The position numbers were made by a program, and so were the translations under genes. DNA of 64,000 bases from Drosophila persimilis (Eukaryota > Arthropoda > Insecta > Diptera > Drosophilidae): positions 5,828,001 through 5,892,000 of the forward strand of contig NW_020825312.1 of assembly GCF_003286085.1 (NCBI RefSeq), read 5' to 3'. The notes below the pieces were generated by a model. It was not told the DNA's origin. It saw only the letters and a list, made by a program, of their open reading frames with translations, and made no database searches. Shown piece by piece: positions 1-13,384 of the stretch (within the stretch, counting starts at the first letter, position 1; every line of letters begins with the position of its first letter).

Positions 1-2242
1 ACAAAAGAATCTCAAGACGGAGACGGAGACGGACTGGACCGGACCACGACGCTGCAGGAGAGCTCTTAATAAGGATGTGAAAAAGTTCGGCACTGCTAAT
101 TGAGCGAACATTTAATTCCTTTGGCCCTTCTTCTCGTTTAATTACGGCAGAGAGAAGAAAGGAAATTATTATTAATATACGAGTACAGACAAAAGGAAGG
201 CCGTGTGGGTGTTACGCCACGGACGTGGAGAGATTGAGTCTCTTGGGAGGGAGACTCAATAGGCAGCAGATCAGATCTAAGTATGTATGATCTATCGGCT
301 CGGATGATGAGTTATTCCAGATGAGATACCCTCTGCAAGGGTATACAAAATGTTGGAAAATTTTGAAGAATCACAGACGACAAACGAGAGGCGAGAGGCG
401 ACTGCTGCCCGCATCTATCGAGTGGCAGGCAGGCAACAAAAGAGCCGCAGTCGTGCCTCTGTATCTGCATCTGTATCTGCATGTGTGTGTGCATTTTGCA
501 TTTAAAAAGCCATAAAAATCGGGAAGGAAAATGCTGGCGACTCCACTCCACTCGGATGGAAGCTGCTTCCTCTCTGCGCCTCTCTCTCTTTCTCTCTGCT
601 TCTCTGCCGCTCTTTAAACTGCAATTGGCATTGAAATTTAACACTGACCAATCCATTAATTTGCTAGGCACGTTTCTTGACCCCCATACTCCCAAACCCT
701 TACGCTGGAGCGGTACTCCCCTCCCCCACCCACAAATGCATCCTCTTTCATCCTCTCTCTCTGATGGCGCTTTGTGTGTGGGCTGTGGCAGTGGCAGTGG
801 CAGTCATTGCTGGCCTCCGACTTCCCATTGAATTAATGTGCGCAATCAAATGCGAGCAGTTCTCAACATTCTGAATGACTCCCGTAATTGCTGCACAGAA
901 AGAGAGAGAGGGAGAGAAAGGAGAGATTCATAATTAGTTAATTTGCCCTCAAAATCGAAATATTCTCAATTTCTGGGCTTGCAGGGTGCTGGTGGCAGGG
1001 TCCAGGGTGCATGGTGTGGGGGGTAAGCTTATGAAAATATCCATCAGGAAGTACAATACAATTATGATTGATCGGTAATTAGAAGAACTACCTCACCTCA
1101 GAGCGAAGCAGATAGAATCTGTTCCCCATAATGAGGATATAATGAGGAATAGATGGTGTTCGGCTCCTGTCCAGCTTTTAGCAACAGAAGGCTACAATAG
1201 TTGGGCACGCCCTTCCCAACCGAAATATCGGAAACTCTGCAAGAGCAGCCGGATGGGATAACAGTCCCACAGTGCAGGAAAGGGAAGATCGCCAGCGGCA
1301 CCAGAAGGGGCCGAGACCGGCCCAAGTGTGATGGGCTCCTCTGCCTAATGTAACCTAAACACATTGAATTAATCGAGACTGCTGGAAGACACACTTAAAT
1401 ACATCTAGCCTCTCCCGGAGAGACAGCAGCTTCTGCTTTTCCCCATTCGGATGGTGCGTTATCGTTGCCCTCTCACGTTGCCCTCCCTCGTGCCCTACAC
1501 TTGGGTCATCAATGCCATGCTCCGGTTATCGCGAATTGAAAAAACAAATTTGTAGCAATTTTGAAGATTCTTTTGTAGATCAGACGCGTTTTTGTTTTCC
1601 GCCCCGCATATTTTCCTTTTGTTTTACATAAACAACAAGTGTTTTCATAAACAAACATTAAATACCTTCCTAATCCAAGCTACTATCTGGAAATCTGTTC
1701 TATTCCGCGAGTGCATGCCTTTTGATTTGTGTTTAATTATTATCAAAGACTATACAATACCAAGATGTTGCATGAGCGACCAAAAAGCTGTTCGATGGCG
1801 GGTCCTAACATTAGAACCCAAAAGGCACGAGGCAGCGCGCGGGGTTTCAATTCCCTTTTCGCCTGTACTTCGTCTCTACCGCGACCACGCGCCCATCGGT
1901 TTCGTCTGTTCGGCAATTCTGGACTCTCGAGCCTCAGCACCGTCGAAGCGGTGGTCGCGGATCGCCGATGTCTTGTCGTGTTTGTGTTGTTGCCGTGAGT
2001 CCATTTCATTGCATTACAGCTCTCGTCTCTCGTCTCTCGTCTTGTAGCTTTTGTTGTTTTATCACCTCTCGCTATCACCTCAACTTCAATAACTGTTCTT
2101 TCTCTGAGCAATAGCTCTCTCTGCTTAGCAGCTCCCGCTATGACCACTCTCCACTCAGCTCTCTTTTTGGCGTTGTCTGGCACATTGGTCTGATACCAAT
2201 TTGTTTTGGATATTTTATTTTGTTCGTAAATAAATAATAAAA
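1..2242. other. Non-coding stretch, probably Ten-a 5' intron or upstream DNA
   Basis: I see no convincing exon here. The open frames are short, overlap on both strands and lie in simple sequence such as CT-rich and GT-rich runs. The only structured items are a small palindrome at 326-344 (listed separately) and about 500 bases before 2243 that could be the 5' untranslated part of the decayed retrotransposon that follows. The placement inside or upstream of Ten-a is inferred from the exons starting at 34224. Confidence 0.5.
326..350. repeat. Short palindrome with GGGTATACAAAA flank, transposon-like
   Basis: ATACCC (326-331) and GGGTAT (339-344) are inverted arms around a seven-base loop, followed by ACAAAA. 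A near-identical core with the same loop (TCTGCAA) and flank occurs at 23987-24010, and a weaker match to the right arm and flank at 61986-61998. The shared loop and flank suggest a common dispersed-repeat origin, for instance the tip of a Helitron or MITE-like element, but no complete element is visible. Confidence 0.4.
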
Positions 2243-2873
2243 ATGGAATACGCTGTGGTCTGCGCCAAAAAAACCTGTAAGAAGCAGATCACCCACGATC
2301 AGCCGAATGTCCCCTGCCGTGCGCCGCCGAAAAACTGACTCCGACCACTCCAAGTGTGCAGCAGTTGATCTCGTTTGCCACTCCAAGGGCAACGACAGTA
2401 GATTCGGTAGCCGAATTCATCGCCTCGGAGAATGTGCAGCCAAGTACGTCCGTGTCCGTGGTGTCCGCAAGCTCGCTAGTTGTCCCGTCTATCCCGATCC
2501 CACCAGTAAATAGACGTTCCGGACCTCCGGATATTGCCACCACAGGTACTAGGCCTGTGGTGACTAAACCCACCAAAACGACAAGTTTTTGTTTCACGGC
2601 TGGCCCCTGACCTCACATCTAATGATGTAATTGCTTTTATTCAAAGCAAAATAAAAGCCGTGGGATTAAAGGTGGAGAAATTCAACTTCTCTTATGCCAG
2701 GGAGCATCTCCCCAACACAATTTGACACCATTTGCTCCGCCAAATTTTGGCGGTGAAGGAGTTTAAGGCTATGAAGAAGAATAGGCCCCCCATATCCCTT
2801 ACAAATCTTTCCAGTGTGCCACCCTCAACCTCAACTTCCTCTTCCTCAACTTCCTGCGAATTCGCGACTTAAA
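2243..2873 (+). mobile_element. Decayed non-LTR retrotransposon ORF1 fragment
   Basis: A 31-codon frame from ATG 2243 (MEYAVVCAKKTCKK...) resembles the start of the PHD-like zinc finger of insect LINE ORF1/gag proteins and ends in a premature TGA at 2336. A proline/serine/threonine linker follows in another frame (about 2353-2610). The frame from 2585 reads VFVSRLAPDLTSNDVIAF and later VEKFNFSYARE, a typical ORF1 C-terminal core. It breaks at a TGA near 2727 and resumes shifted with CSAKFWR and VKEFKAMKK, ending at TAA about 2873. At least two frame changes and a missing second half of the zinc finger show it is inactive. No reverse transcriptase is present. Clade (Jockey, I or LOA-like) cannot be settled by eye. 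Confidence 0.7.
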
Positions 2874-4858
2874 ATCGATGTCCTATGCACACCTATGCAT
2901 GGATTATATAGTATATATAGTATATCGTCTATCCTTTAATTATTTTCGTTTCCATAATGCTTATCGATTGTCAAAACTAAACGCAAAATAATTTGGGGCT
3001 TGAGATAGTATCCTAAAACCGGAGCACTCAATCGAGATCGAAATCACAAAAATGTGCGATAAACGTTAAAATCCTTTTCGTTGCTAAGAACTTTATTTAT
3101 TTTTCTTTAAAGGTCGATACTGCAGACATTCGCTATCAAACTTTGTTTTAAATTTTAATCAGCACTGACTTCATCTTTCAACTTTGACCTTCCGCCGCCG
3201 CGCCTGTATGTTGGTGGGAAATGTGTAAATGTGAGTGTGAGAATCCATCAAATTTCAGTCGGAATTTGTTATCCAATTAGGAGGCTCCGCAAAACAATTT
3301 TTAACTTGAGAAAAAACAACAAATGTTACTTGTTTTTGATGGTATTATTTTGTTTTCTTTCGTTCGGGTGCGCTGTCAAAAAATGTTTCAGCTGCAGCGG
3401 CAAAGTAGATTAAAATCTAAATAAACACACAGATACACACCCATGCATTTTGGCCAAAAATAAACTGAATTAAAAGTGCAAAAAAGGACAGCAACAATAC
3501 CATGCAAACGGAGATATATGTATATGTATATGTTCATGGGGAGGGAGATAGAGAGAAAGGAGAGATGGAGAGAAAACTTTTGAAAACAGTTAAGTGTAAA
3601 GGCGCGTCATGTTAGGACACACCGCAAGCCACTGCCCCACGGCAGGGCACGGCACGGCACGCCGCTGCACGGCACTGCCCGGCACGGTCTGGGCTCCTGG
3701 CTCCTGGCTCCTGGCTTCTGTTGCTTGTGTCCGTGTCCTGGCACTTGGCTGGCTGGACTAACTTTTGACAAAAAGTCGGAGAAAAACAGTGGTGCACAGA
3801 GAGGGGACGCAGAGATGGCCACTCGCAAAGAGAAAGAGGGAGCGATGGAGTGGGGGAGAGGGTTAACGGACAGCCGACAGCCGACAGCCGCCACACACAC
3901 ACGGAAGCCATAAAAACTTATGGCAAAATATATAAAAATTCACCCTTTTTATTGTGGCAAGCAACGAGAACGAGAAATAAAATAAAATGCAAAGCGTTTT
4001 ACCCCAAAACACACACACAACACAGCACACACACGGCGTGGCAGGGAGCGGCGTGGAGCGGCGTCTCGATCCTGAAGTAAGAACCGACCGACGACTGTCT
4101 GTCGTCTCCCGTCTGCAACCCTTTGGGCCAACTAAACTTAAATGCTGAGTTTAGCAGAAGCACACAAGCCAGCATAAAAAAACAATAGGCGAGGAAAGCG
4201 AAGAGCACAACGAAGGGAAGCCAACGGATACCCTAACAAAAGCGTAGTTCAGCAAAGAGAACAACTCGATCAGGGATCAGTGATCAGTGATCAGTGAGCA
4301 GTGTTGGATTTCTTACGATAGTGCTAGTGAAGAGATCTACAGAAATGGAGCCTTAAAATGGTACGATACATTTTCTTGATGCATTGCTGATGGCCTCTAT
4401 CGATAGCTGGCATATCGATTAGAAGACGCAAGCCAAAGATGAATACTTCAGGCTTACCAAAAGTTATTCCAATTTGAAGTGACTGTTTACTGGTGCGATA
4501 TCGATAGGTTCTGAGGGCGATAGTATGGAATGTATCCTAGGAGTTCACCAGCACTCAACACGTGATAGATGACCCTTGATCTATGTTTTTTAGGTGCTTG
4601 TTTTTGAATAGATAGCCAGAGGAAGATCTGGAGTCTGGACGATAGCAAATGTTACCAGTTCCTGATGAATATTCAAGCTCCCTTCATGTGTTAGGGTATC
4701 CATGAAGGGCAACAGCAGCAGTGGCAGTAGCAGTAGCAGTAGCAGCAGCAGCAGCAACAGCAGGAACAAAAGCAGCACCAGGAGCTATGTGGCATGCAAT
4801 TGTTGTAAAACAAAGGCAATGAAAATTCAAAATGAATACAAACGGCCGAATGGGGCAG

Positions 4859-4890
4859 CAACAGCAGCAGCAGCAGCAGCGGCAGCGGCA
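4859..4890. repeat. CAG/CGG-type trinucleotide repeat
   Basis: An interrupted run of CAG with CGG units. It follows a CAG/AGT-rich stretch at 4710-4763. It produces poly-Gln, poly-Ser or poly-Ala in the three frames and accounts for several spurious open frames here. Confidence 0.8.
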
Positions 4891-6016
4891 GGATACGACC
4901 CCTCATACGTATAGGAATACGAAAACGAATACGAATAATACTCGTAATAATAATATAGAGGAATATATCGGGATGTGTGGCAACAACGGTCGAGGCATAA
5001 ATAACGGAATTGCAGGGAATACTAAATGGAACAGAAGGCGACAGGAACAGGCACGAGCACAGGCTGACGCACGAGATATGGCGAGGAGAGAAGGGGAACA
5101 GCTGAGGGGAGTACTCCTACGTATGGGGGAGCCCTGAAATGGGGACTTCCGAAGGTCTTAAACCATCCAAACGAAACATAAGGGAAAAACATGTAAGAGA
5201 TCCGAGAAGACAGTGTTCCTAAACCTTAATGATTGCAGAATTCGGAAGAGGAGAATAGCGTAAAGGGTCTGCAAAGAGAGAGAACGAGTCAGTGATAGAT
5301 CCATGGACTATGCCTATAACCGTAGGAATACTGTCGAGAGCTGTAGAGAGCGATGACCCATTGAGGAGAGTTGTCTGTTCTACAGATCAAATATTGACAG
5401 ACAGACACGACAGCCCTATGTAGTATGTGTGGACGGACGCCTGCTGGGCATAACAGGTGCCCGTCCGTCGATCCCTTGGAGTCGACTACGAACCCCGAAA
5501 AACCATTCGCCTCGTGCCTCTTGGTAGGGGAATGGAGTCCGTCGTCCCTAGGGATGCCGCTGCCGATGCCGATGGCATGGCCATTGCCGCCTGCTGTTGA
5601 ATTACCTTTTTTGGCTCTGGCTTTGACTTTGCTTAACCCTTCTGCCGAGCGTTGCAAGGGCTCTGCTGAGGGTTAAACACGAGCTAAATGTTTGTACCGC
5701 TATGCGGCAGAGTGCACGAGGGGCATTCAGGAGGGAGGCAAGACAAACAATGAGCCAAATGGTTAGCAGCACACACACACACTCATATAGACACCTGGCG
5801 GCACACCAGGGAGAGGGGGTGGGGGATGTAATAGAAGTACTATTTTCTGCTTATGGGATAGCGTTGATTTCACATCTCCTTCGCCCTGCCTGCCTCCCCC
5901 TCTCTGACGCCTGCTAAAATATTCATCCTGTATTGCATATTCCCCCGTGTGGCAGTAATGGCTTGAGAGATTTCGCACGTGTGTGCCACCACACACTTTG
6001 CTGCATCTTTGCTATT

Positions 6017-6052
6017 CGTCCATCGTCCATCGTCCATCGTCCATCGTCCATC
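6017..6052. repeat. Heptamer tandem repeat (CGTCCAT)5
   Basis: Five consecutive copies of the heptamer CGTCCAT are read directly. It is not a multiple of three and sits in non-coding DNA. Confidence 0.9.
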
Positions 6053-8213
6053 TTCGGATCTGCTGCTGGTTCTGGTGCTGGTGCCTGGTGCTGCTGCTGA
6101 ATGCAGCTGCTTGTGCAACCCGGGGAGGGCACGAGAGAGGCCAAGGGTAAGGGCTAGTTCTAGGGGTGTTGCTGGGAGGGAGGGTGCGACAGGGCGGAAC
6201 GATTGTGCACATTGTGCGCCGGTCGGAAGGGGGCGCTGGAAAACAAATTAGCAAAAAATCCCTGTACAATCTTTAAATGTCAGACAGACACACAGTGGGA
6301 CAAGGGCAATTTCTCTCGAAAAGTGTGAAAATGAGTGGAAATTCGATCCGAAAATTAAGGGAGGAAGTCCCAAATAGGTGTCTCTCTCTTGTTTCTTTGC
6401 TATCTTTCTGGTCTCTCTTCGCTTGCCAGCTCAAATCAAATCAAAATCAGACTGATAAGCAAATCTATTGCCCTCGGACCACTGTGGTGGCCAAAGGAGG
6501 CCCTAATCCACTTCGATTCACGCTCACTTTCACAGCAACAAAGGAGCAACCCTACAACCCCTCGAGTGCCACGAAGGGCAGAAGGGATGGGGCGGAGCAG
6601 GGGGCAGGGGGTGAAACCTCAAACAACAACATCCATCTATATCGGGACGACGGGCACTGTGGGCTGTGGGCTGTGGCAGCAGGCAATAAATTTATAAGTT
6701 CTGCTAATGTGCGTTAATGGCTTGTACTCGCAGTGTTCTTCGCTTCTCCAAAAACCAAAAACCAAAAAAAAGCCGAACAAATAATTTCGGTCTCTGATGT
6801 GGTGGTCGGGCGTGTGCCTACTTAGCATATTTCTGTCCCTGCCCCCAGCCACTGCCACTGCCACTGCCACTGCCCCAGTCAATGCCTCCGTCCGTTGCCG
6901 CTCTTGTTGTTATTTAATTTTTTCGTTTGTATGATTAGAGGTTATTATGCTAATTTGTTTTCTCTCTTTTTTCTGTGCTGTTGCTGTGTGTTTGACTGTT
7001 TGTGTGTGTGTGTTGTACCCCCAAATGTTGCAAGTTTCGATCCCATTCCAATTGCCATCCATCCCATCGCCTAGCCTCGGACGTTATGGCCGTAATTAGC
7101 AATACCGTTGTGTGTGTGTGTCTGTGTCGATGGTTAATTTATGCAAAATTACTCCAAAGAAGCAAAAAGGAACTCCTCCTCTTGTTATGTTTCCTTCCTT
7201 TCCTTTCCAGCTCCTGTTTTTTCTTTTTGTTTTTTTGTATTTCTGTGTGGGGTTTGGCTCCCTCTGTGGGCCTTCTGCCTCTGTTAATCTCTTCCTCGGT
7301 TCCCCGGTTTCTGCTTCTGTTTCTGGGGTTATGTCACTCTGTATTTGAACAATGTGCTAAATGAGTCGAATGTTTGGCCCCCGTTGGGGGAATTCGAGGG
7401 GTAAACATCCGAGGGGTGCCCTAATGGCGTCAATAATTGTGACCAGGGAATTATATATTCAAATGGAGGAGGGCTTGGCGCTGGCCCCACAACTCTATGA
7501 CAAGGATTTTTCAGCTATCCCTCCGTTTCAGAGGGGCAAATAATTGTCGGTTTAGATTAAGATGTGCAAAGTGCATTCCCAGAACTCGATTTGAATGCAA
7601 ATGATTGCTGAAAAGTGTACGAAATCTGAGATTCAAGGCTATAATCTAGCCGTAATTCGTTGAGCAGTCGTCTGGTCGTTTAGATTGGGATTTCGCATCT
7701 GTTGGAGTCATCACAAATCAATGGGTCACCAAATTCGGATTTCCCGCATGCATTTCGGGGTCACCAATGGTGGAATATAACCTGATGTCTGATGTCTTTA
7801 AGGCCTTGGTACTTGATGAATTCTACTTTACGTTTGCTCTCTTTTCTTTCAGGTATGTATCCGTGAAGTGCAACTTTTGCCATGACCAATGGCCATCATC
7901 CGAACCGAAGCTCAGGCTGAGTACCAAACCAAACCACATCATCATAGATACATACATGCATATACATATATTTACATAGATAGTAGTCGGGAGTCGGAGT
8001 TGCGAAAGTTTTCGTTAGTTAACTGAAAAAGTATTACGCAGTCCACTGCCCAAAACTATGGCTAAAGCCAGGGCCAGGCCAGACCAGGGTTTCGGCCTCG
8101 AAACTTTAAATATAACCACATAATTTTTTAGGCATGACTTGATACTCGGGTACTCGGTTGGGCACTCGGTCGGTGCCTGGCAAAACTTTCCTCCACACAC
8201 TGGCATCATAAAT

Positions 8214-8237
8214 ATGTGTGTGTGTGTGTGTGTGTGT
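8214..8237. repeat. GT dinucleotide microsatellite
   Basis: Uninterrupted alternating GT run in non-coding sequence. Confidence 0.9.
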
Positions 8238-8565
8238 CTCAGCAGCATCCCCATCCCCATGTCCTGCCTCCTGCCACTCGCTCGCTCGCTCTCTCTCTAC
8301 CTAGGAGATATTTTTGTGCTGAGTTTACATTATCAATGAACGGCTTTTGCGCTCTTTGCGCTTTTGTGCGGCGTGGCGCGGTACGGCACGGCTAGGCACG
8401 GCGCTCGCCTAAGTATCTTCGGGGGCATTTGGCGGGGGGCATGCTGCAGGGTGCAGGGTGTAGGGTGCAGGGTGCAGGGGCACTGCGGCTTGGGGCGTGA
8501 CGGCAACTATGAAATAACGGCACTAACGACTAACGCTCGAAAAGTAAGTAATCTGCAGGGCCCAC

Positions 8566-8586
8566 ACACACACACACACACACACA
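8566..8586. repeat. CA dinucleotide microsatellite
   Basis: Alternating CA run, followed within 30 bases by a second shorter CA run. Confidence 0.85.
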
Positions 8587-8711
8587 TGGACATGGACACA
8601 CACACACGCGCACAAAAGGCAGTAGCGCGGATAGAAAGGGTTGCCAGAGAAGAAGCTGGTGCCTGGTGCCTGGTGGCTGGAGATATATGCATAGATACGC
8701 CGTGCCGCCTA

Positions 8712-8736
8712 CCCCCCCCCCCCCCCCCCCCCCCCC
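8712..8736. repeat. Poly-C homopolymer, 25 bases
   Basis: Twenty-five uninterrupted C residues. Such a tract is uncommon in fly DNA and is error-prone in sequencing, so the length may not be exact. It could form a G-quadruplex on the opposite strand. Confidence 0.9.
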
Positions 8737-11700
8737 TCCGTTCCTGCCACCAGGATGCCCCATCGTGTGTCGTGTTGCTTGTGGCCCGCCAACAGAAATT
8801 TGTTGGGCAATTTCCAAGCCAACAAATCTCTGCAATGCTGGTGCCCGTCCACCCATCCACCGATTCCCATCCCCAAGCCCGAAACTCAGCCGCAACTGGG
8901 GAGTGGAGAGTGCCAGCCTATGGAAGAACCGGTCAGGGCAACTTCTGATTGCACCCTATGCCCGTAACGAACGACCATGTGGCCACTCGGCACCAGAGAG
9001 TCTTCTTGTAGGGATTCCCTTGCTGCCTCCTTGGCTCCTTGGCTCCTTGTTGTGTGTGGCTTCACGGAAACATTTGGCTTTTAGTCCGAAGAGCTCACCA
9101 TTTCAAACGTCTGTGGCAATGCCGCACTGATCTGGCACTGCCGGACACAATCTTCTTTCGAGTGCAGCGCACCACCTGCTTCGCGCTGGCCCAATCAATG
9201 GCTTGATTCTTGGATGGAGGGAGGCGTGGCTCTTGGCTGCCTCTGCTAGGGGAGGGGGGGACACACATGCAGCTTGTAACTTGCACATGCACCAGCTGCT
9301 GATGATGCTGCTGCCTCCCCCGGCCTTCTCCTCCGCTGCCTAACAAGCCTCGGACGAAGGACCAATGACCCAGGGAGGAGCCCCACTACAGTGGAGCCCA
9401 GGCCTGCGTGGCGCATACAAAAACTGTCGCCCGAAAACAATTTCGTTGAGCTTTAAGTTTTGTTCAACAATTTCCGCCCTATCCCTCCGCCCTGCCTCTC
9501 TCTCTACCGCTTTTTCGGGACTTTAAAAAAGGAAGGAAAAAAACAAATGGTGGAAAAGAATGAATTGAGAGAAACGGGGAGCATCACCACCCACCGTACA
9601 CCACCCACCACCGCACACCAGAAGTACGACAAAAACCACATTCATAGATAATATGCAGCTTGGGTTTGTGGTTATTTTGTATGCTTCGTCGGTCTGCCAG
9701 TTTCCATGGACTGGACCCACACCCACACCCACTCCCCCTTCCCCATTTACCCATTTCCCAATTCCAATCCGAATCCTGGGCAGGGGGTGGTGGTGGTGGC
9801 GGTGACGGTGACGGTGGCGGAGGCGAGTGCTCATCCAATTTTCGTTGTCGTCGTGGAAATTTTTGGTTTGCTCTACAGAAATTGCATTTTTCCCTGCCGC
9901 CCGCCGCCCGCTGCCCGCCGCCTGCCGCATGTCTCTTGGCTCTTCTTCTGCTGACAATATCGCGCGACGTCGTCGCTTTTAGCCATTGTACGAGTACGTA
10001 CCAGCAGCAGCTACCAGCTACCGGGGAGCATACACTCGCACACAGAGAGATAGATAGAAAAGGGAACTAAAACGGATTCGCCGGCCATGATAGGGCCCAA
10101 GCCCGAGCCTCAGTCTGGGCCCAAAGCCGCCCGAGCCTGATGTGGGGCTGTGGAACCCAAAAAGTTCCAACAGTCAAGCGGTCGGCCACAAAGTTTTGGG
10201 CACGATTTTGGCTAGCGAAACAAAAAAAACAACTGTTCTGTTCCCTCCATTTTTTTCGGTGCCTTTTCTGTTCGCTGATGCCTTTTTTCTTGTTTTGTCA
10301 GTCAGTCAACGTTAAAATGTGCTGACTGTACTTGGCTGTGTGGTGCACTCTGCCACACCACTCTGCCACACCACTCCACTCCACTGTGCTGCTGCTGCCT
10401 TTGTCATTATCAGTCCCTCCTCGGTTGAGGGGACAACTCGGAGGAGCTGTCTCTGGCAGCGGAATTGGTGGCAAGGATCTTCCTCCATTTTTCATTTTTC
10501 ATTTTTCATTTTCCATTTTCCATTTTCATTTTCTCCCCGTTTAGTTTGTGTTTTTCTTTTTTAGTTCGGTTTTAGCCAAAGTTCAAAACGCGAATCATTC
10601 GATTCTTTGGGCATCGAATGCAGGTTTGCTCGTTTCGATTCCCTGGGATTTTAGTTGGATTGAGTTTTCGAGTGGGCTCTGAAGATTCTGCTTGAGAAGA
10701 TGGGACGCTTATGGTTGTGGTTTCATGGCAGGATAATTATTTTCCTTGTGGGTTTTATTCGCTAGATTATTGGGAAAACGCTTACTACCGCGACCGAGAG
10801 GCGCTGCCGTATGACGCGCGACAGAGATAACTCTTCTATAGGATCCAGGTCTTAAAACCTTCTTTGGTTTCTTCATTTCGTAAAATATAAACAGTTCTAA
10901 GAGAGCACTCTGTCTCTCTCTGTCTCTGCCGCTTTTGAAGGGGTCAAAAGTTCACGTATTGATCAAAGCCAGCAGTCGCTGTCTGTCATTCATTCGCCAG
11001 TCAGTCGCAGGCCTCAGGCCGCTGGCCTCCAGCCTGCAGGCTCTTTATGCGCCTGTGATCCCTACCTCGAAAGGAATCAAAGTAAATTAGGATTTGAGAT
11101 ACAAAACACAAGATAGAGATAGGGATAGGGATATCGACAAAGAGAGGGGCAGAGAGAGATGGAGAGATGGAGAGAGAGGGAGAAAAGGCAACCGTTAAGT
11201 TCAATTCTCTTCGCATTGATTGCGCACTTGATTACGATAAATGAAACGTCAACAAGGACGAGGACGAGGACGTAGACGAAGACCAGGACAGAGCCTTGTG
11301 TCTGTATGTGTGTCTGTGTGTGTGAGTCCCGTATCCTTGGGGGCAGCATCCTGCTGCTGCATTCTGCACGTATTGTTGCTGCTGTTGTTGTCCTCACTGA
11401 TTTCTTTTGTCTACTTTCCATCATTCAAGGCTGACTTTCTGCCTCTGCCTCTGTCTCTGTCTCTGCTTCATGCCTCATGCCTCATGCCTCATGGCCCATG
11501 GCCCATGCCTTATTCTCCTACTTCCTGCTTCCCCCCGCTCCCTGCTCCCTGCTCCACCAGCCTTCGTCAGAGCTGTGTCAGCGTTTCTCTCATCTCCACG
11601 ACCGAAAAATCACAGAGAGCCCAAGTCGGAAAATCAGGCTGATGTCCCCTGATGGCCGGGCGTCCAACGCTGGGCGTCTCAAGGCGCCGGACCAAATGTT

Positions 11701-12084
11701 GACATGCTGGCAGCAGGCCGTGACTGGACTAGGGACATGGACATGGACTCGAGCACGGACATGGACACGGACACGGACACGGACAGGGACATGGATCCGT
11801 ATCCTAAGCCGGACACTGCGTTACATTGCCCGCAGAGACATGGGGTCATAGGGGGTGGGTGGTGGTGGTGTGGAGAAGGGGGGTCACGTCGCATGGGGGG
11901 CCATATGTTTGTCATTTTGCCGCTCGGCCACTTAAGGCAACAAAATGTCACCTACCCATAAGAACGAGGCTCAGGGCCCATCACACACGCGCACACACCA
12001 CAATAAGGACCTCCAGTGAGTGCACTCTATGCCCCTGTCTCTTTCCTCGGTCTTTTCTAAGTCCATTCTCTTTCTCTCTGTCCC

Positions 12085-12085
<1 letters not shown>

Positions 12086-12118
<33 letters not shown>
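12086..12118. repeat. GT dinucleotide microsatellite
   Basis: About 16 uninterrupted TG units between CT-rich and unique sequence. Confidence 0.9.
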
Positions 12119-12120
<2 letters not shown>

Positions 12121-13350
12121 TTACCCACTGGAGAATTCATTCATGTTGAAATCCGCAAATTTGTTATCAACGCTTTATGCCATTATGTTCCTGTTGGCCG
12201 AAGTGGATTCTGGCGCGTCTCGTCGCTGCACGCCCACCCTTTCATGGCGCCTCCTGCCGCCATAACAACATTTGGGCAACACTTTGGCCACTTGTTCCCT
12301 TAAGATGGTTCCTGGGAAGGGCCCATTGTGTGGCTCTGCCACAATCCCCGGCTTACCCCTCTGCCAGTCCCCAGGCTCACGAGTGTGTTTGCCTTTGTGG
12401 CGGCTGCCTCATTAGGTATCGATGAATGGCGGAGTCTGAGTCTGACCCAATTTTGTCCACCGAAATAGAGGAAAAGGGGCACCACAATGTCGATTATCGA
12501 ACATCGGACATTCCCGGAACGAAACGTAATTAGAACTATCTCAATGTGTGCCCCAGACATGTGCCTCCTGTTATCCATTCATGCCCCCCATTTTGAATAT
12601 GGAATGAGTTGCACATTGGAAAATATTAGTGGCTTCAGCAAATGGCAAAGTTTTGCGCATTCGGTGGAAAGGAAACCCCCTTCCCACCCCCCACCGTACA
12701 CCCGAAAAACAAAAACAACAGCAGGAGAGGCAGCGGCATTTTATTGAATAGAAAGTTTTGAGGCACACAGGAGGCTCTGTCGCTCTGTGGCAGATGCAGA
12801 AGCAGGGCCGCAGTGTATTATAAATTAATAAGCGCACACACACACACATATATGTATGCATTTGTGGCATAAATAATAAAGTTAAATACGCTTACATAAC
12901 GCGTTTCGTGGTGCCCCCAACACCTCCCTTCGCCCACCCCGGAAAACTCTGCAGCCGCAAACTCCGAAAATTCGCCTCGAGTTTCGAATTGTGTTCTCAC
13001 TGGCTGTCTGTCTCTCTCCGTCGTTGCCTTTTGGGTAACATTTTGGCCAATTTGAGCCGTACTCGTAGGCTACGGCAGGGCAGGGCTCTCGGAGGCTCTG
13101 GGAGGCTCTGGGAGGCTCTGGGCCTCCCAGTCGCTTCCAAAATTGAGCGGAAAACTCGCCACGAAAGTTCGAAAACTGAAGCACAATTATGGGATGGGTC
13201 CGTAACTACAGTGCGGCTCATTCATAGCCTCATAGTTTAATTCTGGCACAGTCTCTACGACGACGATTTCGATTACCCACGAAATTTCCACCGCAATCTG
13301 AGTGGCCGAACGGCAACTCTATCAAAATTCGTGGAATTGTCAACGCGCAA

Positions 13351-13384
13351 CGTATTCCCATTCCATTCCATTCCATTCCATTCC
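13351..13384. repeat. CCATT pentamer repeat
   Basis: Several tandem copies of the pentamer ATTCC/CCATT, slightly interrupted at the ends. Confidence 0.85.

Noticed and set aside
4702..5137. Open frames with poly-Ser, poly-Gln and an Asn/Arg-rich tail
   Set aside because: They arise from a CAG/AGT repeat and lack splice sites or a known domain; the three frames are all partly open because of the repeat.
11241..11851. Several overlapping + strand frames of 80-133 codons
   Set aside because: Composition is dominated by CTCTGT, CATGCC and GGACAC repeats, with open frames on both strands at once.
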